Shown: positions 34,252 to 42,166 of the stretch, piece by piece
Position numbering within the stretch: the stretch's first letter is position 1
Layout: every line of letters starts with the position of its first letter
Assembly (NCBI GenBank): GCA_003220265.1
Contig: QHRW01000109.1
Coordinates: 19,060 to 83,059 of the forward strand
DNA length: 64,000 nucleotides
Origin: Candidatus Rokuibacteriota bacterium
GTDB lineage: Bacteria; Methylomirabilota; Methylomirabilia; Rokubacteriales; CSP1-6
Direction: 5' to 3'
Notes under the pieces: model-generated
Seen by the model: only the letters and a program-made list of their open reading frames with translations
Database searches by the model: none
What the model was told of the DNA's origin: nothing
Position numbers and translations under genes: made by a program

Positions 34252-36578
34252 AGGCGCCGCTCTCTCTCCTCGTCGGCAGCATCCTCATCACCGCCGGCTG
34301 CACGTATGGCGTGGTCGAGCGCCTCGCGCCGGCGGAAGTGGCGCTCATGCGCGGGCGATACTCCGAGGCCCTCAGCCTCGCCGAGGAAGGCCGCACGCAT
34401 CCCACGACCTCGCTGACGGGCCGCCTGGCCATCCGCTGCGAGTCGCACGCGCGGCTCAAGGAGTACACGAAGCTCTTCGCCTGCCTCGATCGCCTCCAGG
34501 CGCGGGTCGCCAAGGGCGACGAGGACGCCTGGACGTGGACCTTCGACCGGTGGGGCGTGCCGCAGATCTGGGGCTGGCGCAAGCGCGACATGTCGGCCAT
34601 GCCACACCTGCTCCGCGCGGAAGCCTTCATCGAGCTCGGACGCTACGAGGCGGCCGTCGGCGAAGCGGCCCGGGCGTCGAGGATCGCGCACGACCGCGAC
34701 CTGCAGGTGGGCTTCCACGTTCACGCACTCAGCCTGCTCGCCCTGGCCCACGCGCTGCGGGGTGATCGCGCGGCCGCTCTCCGCACCGCCGCCGAGCTCG
34801 AGGCGCTGTCGACCACCTTCCTGCAGAACCAGAAGCTCACGGGCCTGGCGCGGACGTACATGGCGCTCGGGCAGTACGACAAGAGCCTGGCCACCGTGCG
34901 AAAGATCGGCGCCGAGCACTTCCAGTCCTTCGTGGACTGGATCACGACGGCGGCGGTCCGCGGCCAGAGCGTCTTCGTGTGGTCGACGCTGCCCAAGGAG
35001 TTCGTCCTCGCCAAGAGCCTGCACGAGACCGGCGACGTGCGTCAGGCGCGCGAGATCTACGACCGGCTCCTGGGCAATCCGGCCAGCGCCGACATCGGCG
35101 ACATCCACTGGGCGCTGCTGTTCGACCGGGGGCGGATCGCGGAGGCCGAGGGCGAGGCGGCGACCGCTCGGGACCTCTATGCGAAGGCGGTCGAGGTGAT
35201 CGAGCGCCAGCGCTCCTCCATCAACACGGCGGCGAGCAAGATCGGCTACGTCGCCGACAAGCAGGCGGTGTACGGGCGCTTGATCGCGCGACTGATCGCC
35301 GACGGCGCCTGGGCCCGCGCCTTCGAATACGTCGAGCGCGCCCGCTCGCGCGCCCTGGTCGATCTGCTGGCGGCGAAGCAGAATTTCGCCGCGGGCGGCG
35401 AGCGCAGCGAGGAGATCCGATCGACGCTGGCGGAGCTGGACATGATCGAGGCCGCCGGCCGGGCCGAGGGCTCGACGCCGCCGTCGGAGCACGCGGGCCG
35501 GCGCAGCATGGCGCTGGTCTCGCTGCACGACAAGGTCAAGGAGTTCGGGCCCGAGCTGACCTCGCTGGTGACCGTGACGGCCGTCCAGGCCGGCGAGATC
35601 CAGCGCCAGCTCGGGGCCGAGGAGGTGCTGCTGGAGTACTACGTCCACGACGCCGGCCTGTACGCGTTCGTCGTCACCCGTGAGCGTCTCGACATCGTCA
35701 AGCTCGACGGGAACGGTCTGCTCGACGACGTCGCGGCGTTCCGCACCACGCTCGAGGACCCGCGCTCGTCCGACGTCGGCCCCCACGCCCGCAAGCTGTT
35801 CGATCGGCTCGTGCGGCCAATCACGGGACTCTTGACGGGATCACGCGTGACCGTCGTCCCCTACGGGGTCCTCCACTACCTTCCCTTCAATGCGTTGAGC
35901 GGCAGCGACGGCTACCTGATCGAGCGCTACAGCGTGCGCTACCTGCCGAGCGCGAGCGTGCTCGGCTATCTGGCGGCGCGCGCGGCCGCACCGACCAAGG
36001 CGCTGCTGGCCCTCGGCGATCCCGAGCTGGCCGGACACCGGCTGCCGGATGCCGCGCGCGAGGCGCGCGCGGTGGCCGCGCGCTTCCCGGTTGCCACGGT
36101 GCTGGTCGGCAGCGAGGCCACGGAGGCGGCGTTCCGGAGCCTGGCGCCGCGCCACAGCCACCTGCACGTGGCGGCCCACAGCCGCTTCGACTCGAGAGCG
36201 CCGCTGACGTCGGGGCTGCTGCTCGCACGGGACGAGCAGCACGACGGCGTGCTGACGGTGGACGAGATCTTCTCGCTTCGTCTCGACGCGGACCTGGTCA
36301 CGTTGAGTGCGTGCGAGACCGGACTCGGAACGCTGAACCCCGGCGACGACGTCATCGGCCTCACCCGGGGCCTGCTCTACGCGGGCGCCCGGGCCGTGGT
36401 GGCGAGCCTGTGGAAGGTGGACGACGAAGCCACCCTCGAGCTGATGACCGAGTTCTACGATCGGCTCGCCGCGGCCGATGCCATCGAGGCCCTGCGCGCG
36501 GCCCAGCTGGCGATCTTCCGGCAGCACAGTCACCCGTTCTACTGGGCCGCCTTCCAGCTCACCGGCCATCCGCGATGA
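34248..36578 (+). CDS. CHAT-domain (caspase-like) lipoprotein with helical repeats
   Basis: 776 residues from a GTG overlapping the M48 gene stop. The N-terminus has a lipobox, ITAGC (Cys18). Residues ~30-430 are TPR-like helical repeats. The C-terminal CHAT domain (about 440-776) carries the catalytic dyad His644 in LHVAAHSRF and Cys689 in LSACETGLG, plus the GDDVIGLTRGLLYAGA helix and ASLWKVDD signature. CHAT proteases are usually cytoplasmic, so a lipoprotein signal is unusual and implies a periplasmic or surface caspase-like protease. It is the last gene of the sigma/TPR/M48/CHAT unit. Confidence 0.87.
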   Translation: MKAPLSLLVGSILITAGCTYGVVERLAPAEVALMRGRYSEALSLAEEGRTHPTTSLTGRLAIRCESHARLKEYTKLFACLDRLQARVAKGDEDAWTWTFDRWGVPQIWGWRKRDMSAMPHLLRAEAFIELGRYEAAVGEAARASRIAHDRDLQVGFHVHALSLLALAHALRGDRAAALRTAAELEALSTTFLQNQKLTGLARTYMALGQYDKSLATVRKIGAEHFQSFVDWITTAAVRGQSVFVWSTLPKEFVLAKSLHETGDVRQAREIYDRLLGNPASADIGDIHWALLFDRGRIAEAEGEAATARDLYAKAVEVIERQRSSINTAASKIGYVADKQAVYGRLIARLIADGAWARAFEYVERARSRALVDLLAAKQNFAAGGERSEEIRSTLAELDMIEAAGRAEGSTPPSEHAGRRSMALVSLHDKVKEFGPELTSLVTVTAVQAGEIQRQLGAEEVLLEYYVHDAGLYAFVVTRERLDIVKLDGNGLLDDVAAFRTTLEDPRSSDVGPHARKLFDRLVRPITGLLTGSRVTVVPYGVLHYLPFNALSGSDGYLIERYSVRYLPSASVLGYLAARAAAPTKALLALGDPELAGHRLPDAAREARAVAARFPVATVLVGSEATEAAFRSLAPRHSHLHVAAHSRFDSRAPLTSGLLLARDEQHDGVLTVDEIFSLRLDADLVTLSACETGLGTLNPGDDVIGLTRGLLYAGARAVVASLWKVDDEATLELMTEFYDRLAAADAIEALRAAQLAIFRQHSHPFYWAAFQLTGHPR

Positions 36579-36651
36579 GCCCGCGCGTAAGGCGGCGCTG
36601 CGTCGCCCGTCGTATTGTGCGGGCCCATGACCGCACCAGGAGGGTTTGACG

Positions 36652-37029
36652 ATGAGCCGTCGTGTGGAACGCCTTGCGCTCGTGATCGGATGCGCCGTGC
36701 TGGCGGGTGCCTGCAGTCCGTTCGTGGAGGTCCTGCGGCTCGACGACGACGTGCGGGCGCGGGCCCGCGCCGAGGTGAAGCAGTACTCCGAGCTGCCGGC
36801 CAGCTACACCGCGATCAAGGATCTCGAGGCGACGTCGTGCCAGTTCGGCCTGTCGCATCCCAAGGCCACCAACCAGGACGCCATCGACCAGCTCCACTTC
36901 AAGGCCTCGCGCCTGGGAGCCAACGGCCTCGCCAACGTGTTCTGCGACACCCCGGGCACGTTCGATCTGGGCAAGAACTGCTGGACGTCGATCAAGTGCC
37001 GGGGCACCGCGATCAAGGTGGCGCCGTGA
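36652..37029 (+). CDS. RcsF-like outer-membrane stress-sensor lipoprotein
   Basis: 125 residues; the start at 36652 has a perfect AGGAGGG ribosome-binding site. Lipobox LAGAC (Cys21). Four further cysteines are at 63 (SCQ), 98, 110 and 116 (KCRG). Together with the ASRLGANGL helix this matches the order of RcsF, whose two non-consecutive disulfides hold the signalling domain that detects outer-membrane and peptidoglycan stress. No RcsB/C/D/IgaA genes are near, so the downstream partner must differ. The gene follows the CHAT operon after 73 bp. Confidence 0.65.
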   Translation: MSRRVERLALVIGCAVLAGACSPFVEVLRLDDDVRARARAEVKQYSELPASYTAIKDLEATSCQFGLSHPKATNQDAIDQLHFKASRLGANGLANVFCDTPGTFDLGKNCWTSIKCRGTAIKVAP

Positions 37030-37286
37030 AGGCCGTCCTTCTCGCGGTGGCCCTGCTCGGGCTCGCCGGCTGCGCGCGCTACTACTGGACGAAGCCCGGC
37101 GCCACGCCGGAACAGTTCAGCCGCGACAGCCTGGAGTGCGCACGCGAGGCCAGCCCGACGGAAAGCATGCGCCAGCAGGGCATCGTCCAGGTCGAGGCCT
37201 ATCGCGCCTGCCTCACGTCACGCGGTTACACGCGGGACAAGCAACTGGAGCCGGTCCCGCCCGGCTCCTACCGCGGGATCGAATGA
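37026..37286 (+). CDS. small lipoprotein
   Basis: 86 residues from a GTG overlapping the RcsF-like gene stop (GTGA). Lipobox LAGC at about residue 16, followed by ARYYWTKPGAT. Two later cysteines (LECARE, RACLTSRGY) may form a disulfide. The pattern of a short cysteine-containing lipoprotein with C..C spacing is widespread but uncharacterised. Co-translation with the RcsF-like protein suggests a joint envelope role. Confidence 0.7.
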   Translation: MKAVLLAVALLGLAGCARYYWTKPGATPEQFSRDSLECAREASPTESMRQQGIVQVEAYRACLTSRGYTRDKQLEPVPPGSYRGIE

Positions 37287-37290
37287 ACGT

Positions 37291-37755
37291 TCAGCGGTAG
37301 CCGCGCTCCATCATGCAGTCGGCGAACACCTTTGCGAAGATGTCCGTCCCTTCCTGCCGCGTACCCTCGGCCCGCACGAGGCCAACCAGCGTGCCGACGA
37401 CGAGACCCAGCGCCGCCGCGCTTCCGATGATGAGCAGATCCGTCGTGGCGTTGGGCCCGACCGACCCTTGCAGCTGCCCCCGCCGCGCTCCCACGGCGAT
37501 CCCGCCGACGACGGAGCCGATCGCCACGCCGAGCCCCTGCACCAGCAGCATCTCGCGCAACGGCTCCAGGCGCGACGGCGCCCTCCCGCGCGCATAGGCC
37601 TCGCACTCGGCGCGATCGCGCTCGCGCTCGGCCGCCGACTGCATTCGCAGCGGCGTCATCGACGGCGCCGTCGCCGGCCCGCACCCCGTGATCGCCATGG
37701 CGACGACCATCACGACCGCTATCCGATGCCCGTGCCGCGCCACGCGGGTTACCAT
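37291..37755 (-). CDS. glycine-zipper lipoprotein
   Basis: 154 residues from the ATG at 37755 (an upstream Met at 37782 gives a longer n-region). Lipobox AITGC. An RAECEAYARG segment (about residues 48-57) contains a cysteine. Two glycine-rich hydrophobic stretches (GLGVAIGSVVGGIAVGA and a LIIGSAAALGLVVGTLVG neighbour) resemble glycine-zipper membrane domains, and a C-terminal FADCMMERGYR echoes the cysteine tail of the small lipoprotein next door. It is convergent with it, 4 bp apart. Confidence 0.68.
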   Translation of the reverse strand: MVTRVARHGHRIAVVMVVAMAITGCGPATAPSMTPLRMQSAAERERDRAECEAYARGRAPSRLEPLREMLLVQGLGVAIGSVVGGIAVGARRGQLQGSVGPNATTDLLIIGSAAALGLVVGTLVGLVRAEGTRQEGTDIFAKVFADCMMERGYR

Positions 37756-37798
37756 CGCCCGAAGAGGACGCCGGACGGCCACCGGCCTTACGCGCGGA

Positions 37799-37941
37799 TC
37801 ACATCATGGTCGAGACCTGGATGAACCCGCCGTCGACGCTTCCGTTGAAGTAGAGGTACTCCGTTCTGCTCAGGGGGACGACCACAGGAGCGGAGCCGAG
37901 CACACGGCGGCGATGGCAATGCGAACGAATGGATTTCGCAT
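37799..37941 (-). pseudogene. frameshifted small secreted-protein gene
   Basis: A strong Shine-Dalgarno sequence (GGGGAAGGGG) precedes an ATG at 37941. The frame encodes a signal-peptide-like start (MRNPFVRIAIAAVCSAP), then hits TGA after 23 codons. Switching frame by one base around 37885-37895 continues as APVVVPLSRTEYLYFNG to GGFIQVSTMM and a stop at 37799. Together this would be a coherent ~45-aa secreted peptide, so I infer one frameshift (a real mutation or a sequencing or assembly error). It lies 17 nt downstream of the acyl-CoA ligase stop. Confidence 0.45.
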
Positions 37942-37958
37942 GGGTGTTCCCCTTCCCC

Positions 37959-39569
37959 TCAGGGCCACTCGGCCCGGGCGCGCTCGCGCAGCTTGACCTT
38001 CTGCACCTTGCCGGTGCTGGTCATCGGAAGCTCGTCGACGAAGGCGACATGACGCGGAATCTTGAAGCTCGCCACGCGCCCGCGGCAGTGCTCGATGACG
38101 TCGCGCTCGGCCAGCACGCAGCCCGGGGCAAGCTGAACGAACGCCACGGCGATCTCCGACAGCCGCGTGTCGGGTAATCCCACGACCGCCGCCACGGCGA
38201 TGGCGGGGTGACTCATCAGGAACGCCTCGACCTCCATGGGATCGACGTTCTCACCGCCGATCTTGAGCATGTCCTTGTAGCGCCCCACGAAGCGCATGTG
38301 GCCGTCGGGGCGCATGACCGCCATGTCACCGGTGTGGAACCACCCGTCGGCGTCGATGACCCGCGCCGTCTCCTCCGGCTTCTTGTAGTAGCCCCGCGTC
38401 ACCATGTAGCCGCGCACGAGGAGCTCGCCGGGCACTGATTCCGGCTGGTCGGCGCCCGTCTCGGGATCGACGATGCGCACCTCGTAGCCGGCGCCCGGGT
38501 AGCCGTTGGCCTCCACGCACTGCTCCTCCGTCGAGTCGAGGAAGGAGAAGGTCACGCCGATGCCGACCTCGCTCATGCCGAAACCGGTCATGAGATTGCC
38601 GAACGTCTGCCGGGCGCGGCGCGCGATCGGGATGGAGCTCGACATCCCCGTCCCGCAAATCCCGGTGCGCACGCTGGAGACGTCGCGCTGCTTCCGCTCC
38701 TGGGCATCGAGGAGCGCTTGATAGTGCGTGTCGAACCCGTGGATGATCGTCGCCCTCTCGCTCGCGATGAGCTCGATGCACTGGTCGGGATGGAACGTCT
38801 CGGTGAGCACCTCGCGGGCGCCCCGGATCATCGACATGATCGGTCCCTCGATGAAGCCGAAGGCGTGGAAGAGCGGCAGATACATGAGGATCACGTCGTT
38901 GACGGTGATGCCCATGCGGTCGCCGTGATCCCACGTGTTCCGGATCAGGCGGTGGTTGTGCACGGCGCCCTTGGGGAACCCGGTGGTCCCCGACGTGTAG
39001 AACATGAAGGCGTCCTGCTCGGGATCGACCTGGTCCGCGCGCTCCCGGAGGGCCTCGTCACCCACGCGCCGGCCGCGCTCCAGCATCCCGTTCCAATCGA
39101 CGGTGTCGGTGCGGGCTCGGTCCGTGAGCGCGATGACGTGACGCAGGCAGGGAAAGCGCGGGTCGGGACGCGCGCCCAGCGCCGGCACGACGTCGCGCAG
39201 CATGGTCAGGTAGTCGATCGGCCCCGAGCGCTCGGCCAGGATCACCGCCGCCGCGTCCGACTGGCCGAGGACGTACGCCATGTCGTCGGTGCGGAAGCGC
39301 GTGTTCACCGGAACGAGGACGGCGCCGATCTTCATGACGGCGAACATGACGTCGATCCACTCGGGGCGATTCACCATCCAGAGAGCGACCTTGTCGCCCG
39401 GCGCGATGCCGAGCTCGAGGAGGCCCTTGGCAACCCGATCGACGCGCGCGTGGATTTCGTCGAACGTCCAGCGCCGTCCCTGGAAGGCGAGCGCCTCGCG
39501 CGAGCCCCAGCGCTCGGCCGCGCGCTGGGGCAGCCGCCCCAGTGTCTGCGTGTCGTACCGGTCGGCCAT
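37959..39569 (-). CDS. AMP-dependent acyl-CoA synthetase/ligase
   Basis: 536 residues from the ATG at 39569, behind a GGAGG ribosome-binding site. ANL-superfamily motifs: P-loop FYTSGTTGFPKG, GYPGAGYEVRIVD, the hinge-region GWFHTGDMAVMRPDG and GRYKDMLKIGGENV, and a C-terminal Lys in STGKVQKVKLRE. It would activate a fatty or aromatic acid to its CoA thioester via an acyl-adenylate. The substrate is not evident. Probably monocistronic apart from the small relic downstream. Confidence 0.92.
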   Translation of the reverse strand: MADRYDTQTLGRLPQRAAERWGSREALAFQGRRWTFDEIHARVDRVAKGLLELGIAPGDKVALWMVNRPEWIDVMFAVMKIGAVLVPVNTRFRTDDMAYVLGQSDAAAVILAERSGPIDYLTMLRDVVPALGARPDPRFPCLRHVIALTDRARTDTVDWNGMLERGRRVGDEALRERADQVDPEQDAFMFYTSGTTGFPKGAVHNHRLIRNTWDHGDRMGITVNDVILMYLPLFHAFGFIEGPIMSMIRGAREVLTETFHPDQCIELIASERATIIHGFDTHYQALLDAQERKQRDVSSVRTGICGTGMSSSIPIARRARQTFGNLMTGFGMSEVGIGVTFSFLDSTEEQCVEANGYPGAGYEVRIVDPETGADQPESVPGELLVRGYMVTRGYYKKPEETARVIDADGWFHTGDMAVMRPDGHMRFVGRYKDMLKIGGENVDPMEVEAFLMSHPAIAVAAVVGLPDTRLSEIAVAFVQLAPGCVLAERDVIEHCRGRVASFKIPRHVAFVDELPMTSTGKVQKVKLRERARAEWP

Positions 39570-39660
39570 CGCAACCTCCGGGGGCCGGTGCCCGGGGCCG
39601 ATCATAGTCCAAGGCGAGGTCGTCCGCAGTCAGACGTGCAATAGTGTCCGTCGGTGCCGC

Positions 39661-40398
39661 GTGACACTCCCTCACGACGTGCTGCTGCTCGTGCCGCTCG
39701 TGATCTTCGTCGGGTACCTCGTGTTCGGCATCACGGGATTTGGCGCCTCGCCCATCACGATTCCCGTGCTCGTCCACCTCCTTCCCGTGCCGTTCGTGCT
39801 CCCGCTGGCCGCGCTCCTCGATCTCGGCTCGGCGCTCGCGCTCGGCTTCCACACGCGCCGTCAGGCCGACTCCCGCGAGCTCGTGACGCTCGTGCCCTTC
39901 ACGCTTCTCGGACTCACGCTGGGCGTCACGCTGCTCCTGCGGCTGCCGCGCGACACCACCCTCCTGGCCCTGGGCGTGTTCGTGTGCGTGTACGCGGTCA
40001 ACCTGATGCTCCGTCGCGACACGCGACGACGATTGAGCCGGCTGTGGGCGGTGCCCGCCGGCGTTGTGGGCGGCCTCGTGGGAGCGTTGTTCGGCATGGG
40101 CGGTCCGCCCTATGTGATGTACCTCGCCGGCCGCATTGCGGAGCCGGATGCGCAGCGCGCCACCATCTCGCAGATGGTGATCCTCAACGTGGGATTGCGC
40201 GTTGTCGCCTTCGCGTTCGCCGGACTCCTCGTCTCCTCCACGCTCTGGCTCGCGGTCGCGACCTTGCTCCCCGTGGCCTGGGCGGGGGTGTGGGTGGGTC
40301 ATCGCGCCCACCTTCGTCTGGCGTCCGCCACCGCCGCGCGGATCATCGCCGCCGCGCTGTTCGTGGCCGGCGCCGCGCTGGTGGCGCGGACGCTCTAG
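39661..40398 (+). CDS. TauE/SafE-family sulfite or organosulfonate exporter
   Basis: 245 residues from a GTG at 39661. Six to eight TM helices arranged as an inverted repeat. The first repeat has FGITGFGASPITIPVL and the second VGALFGMGGPPYVMYLAG, the paired TauE/SafE (DUF81) signatures. It likely moves small anions across the inner membrane. Divergent from the ligase gene. Confidence 0.85.
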   Translation: MTLPHDVLLLVPLVIFVGYLVFGITGFGASPITIPVLVHLLPVPFVLPLAALLDLGSALALGFHTRRQADSRELVTLVPFTLLGLTLGVTLLLRLPRDTTLLALGVFVCVYAVNLMLRRDTRRRLSRLWAVPAGVVGGLVGALFGMGGPPYVMYLAGRIAEPDAQRATISQMVILNVGLRVVAFAFAGLLVSSTLWLAVATLLPVAWAGVWVGHRAHLRLASATAARIIAAALFVAGAALVARTL

Positions 40399-40516
40399 TT
40401 ATCTATTGGGCTGAACAAACGAGCCCCTGATGCCGCATCGGTCCGATCCTTTGGGCTAGTGATGACGATGCGCCATTCCCCTACCCTCGCCTTCTGGATT
40501 ACTCTCACGGGCGTCG

Positions 40517-42166
40517 ATGTCACCATCACCCCTCGGCGTGCCGTCGGACGCCGTCGACGTCACGATGCCCCGGCGCGATCTCGTCCTCGGGCTGGCCGTG
40601 GCCCTCGCCACGGTTGTCAGCCGCATCCCCTTGCGTGCGCACCTCTTGCCGACCTGGGATGCGGTGCAGTTCGCCCTCGCGCTCGAGCGTTATGACGTCG
40701 TCGCCCATCGGCCTCATCCCCCCGGCTACATCCTCTACGTCGCCGCCGCCCGGATCGTCGACGCCTTCGTCGGGGACGCCACCGCGAGTCTGGTGTGGCT
40801 GTCCGTCGCGGCCAGTGGCGCCGCCGTCTTCTTCGTGTACCGGCTGGCCTGGATGATGTACGGGCGGCTCGCCGCCGCGGTGGCGGCGATCGGACTCGCC
40901 ACGAGCCCGCTGTTCTGGTTCTACGGTGAGGTGGGGCTCCCCTACGCAGTGGAGGCCGCGCTGACGGCCATGGTGGCGATGCTGGCGTGGCCGGCTCGCT
41001 GTGGACGGGCCCGCGCCGTCGTGGTGTCGGCCGTCGGCCTGGGGCTGGCCGGCGGCGTGCGCCAGTCCCTTCTTCCGCTCTTCTTTCCCCTCTGGGCGAC
41101 GACGGGCTGGGCCGGAATGAGGCGGCTCGCCCCGCTCATCGCGGGCGGCGCTCTCATGGCCCTCACCACCGCCGTGTGGCTCGTCCCGATGCTGCACGTG
41201 GCGGGCGGACTGCGCGCGTACCTTCGCGCGTCCGCGGAGCTCTACGATTCCACCGTGCGCGCGACGACCGTGATGGCTCCGGCCGGGGCCTGGCTCGGCA
41301 ACGCGCGGGCGCTGGCGGAGGCGGCCGTCCTCGGCCTGGGGCTGCTGGTGCCGGTGGTCGTCTGGGCCGCGGCTCGCGCCGTACGCTCGGGATTCCGATC
41401 GCGGGAATGGTTCCTCCTCGCATGGTCGCTGCCCGCACTGGTCGTCTATCTATGGCTTCACTTCGGCCAGTACGGGTATCTCCTCGCCGTCCTGCCCGCC
41501 CTCTACATCTTGATCGCGCCGGTCCTCGCCGGTGCCCTGGCCGCGCCGCGAATCGGCCGTCGCGGCCGTGTCGTCGCGGGGCTCGTGCTCGGCGGCATCG
41601 CGCTCGCGCACGTGGCGTTCGTGACCGGCGCCGGGCCCGCGCGCGTGCCCGAGGTCGCAGCCGGCGCGCCCTGGCTCGAGCGACAGCTCGCCGACCTCAC
41701 CGCGAGGTATCGCTACCGGCTGTGGCCCCACACGGTGCGCGGCCTGCGCGAAGGCGAAGCGGTGATTGCCGCCTACACGGAGGCAATTCGGCGCCACTTC
41801 GCCCCCGCTGATACCGTGATCGTGGTGGAGCTGGGGAATTCCCGCTCCTATCCCTGGTTCCGCCACGCCACGTACTACCTGAGAGAATTTCGAACCTGCC
41901 ACCTGCGACTCTCGCCCTGGACCCCGGGCTATCTCGACTCGGCACGGCTCACCTCGATGGCCGCATGGCCGGACGATCGAATCGTCCTCGAGCCCGGTGT
42001 GCGACACCTCGTGTGGATGGTCGACTTCTGGAACCCGACGATCCCGCGCCCACCGGGTCTGCGCGAGCTGCCGCTGGCGCACGGGCGCTGGCTCTACGTG
42101 CTCGATCTCGACGGACGACCGGCGGAGCACGCGGGATATCACTTCGTCCGTGCGTCGCGCTCATGA
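40517..42166 (+). CDS. GT-C-type membrane glycosyltransferase-like protein
   Basis: 549 residues with about ten or eleven TM helices in the first 360 residues and a soluble C-terminal domain (about 375-549). The first external loop after TM1 has a TWDAVQF...RPHPPGY pattern of the kind seen in GT-C (PMT/DUF2723-like) enzymes that use polyprenyl-phosphate sugars; the Asp is the expected acidic residue. The start may instead be ATG 40565. It overlaps the next gene by ATGA, linking it to a spermidine-synthase-like membrane protein. Confidence 0.7.
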   Translation: MSPSPLGVPSDAVDVTMPRRDLVLGLAVALATVVSRIPLRAHLLPTWDAVQFALALERYDVVAHRPHPPGYILYVAAARIVDAFVGDATASLVWLSVAASGAAVFFVYRLAWMMYGRLAAAVAAIGLATSPLFWFYGEVGLPYAVEAALTAMVAMLAWPARCGRARAVVVSAVGLGLAGGVRQSLLPLFFPLWATTGWAGMRRLAPLIAGGALMALTTAVWLVPMLHVAGGLRAYLRASAELYDSTVRATTVMAPAGAWLGNARALAEAAVLGLGLLVPVVVWAAARAVRSGFRSREWFLLAWSLPALVVYLWLHFGQYGYLLAVLPALYILIAPVLAGALAAPRIGRRGRVVAGLVLGGIALAHVAFVTGAGPARVPEVAAGAPWLERQLADLTARYRYRLWPHTVRGLREGEAVIAAYTEAIRRHFAPADTVIVVELGNSRSYPWFRHATYYLREFRTCHLRLSPWTPGYLDSARLTSMAAWPDDRIVLEPGVRHLVWMVDFWNPTIPRPPGLRELPLAHGRWLYVLDLDGRPAEHAGYHFVRASRS

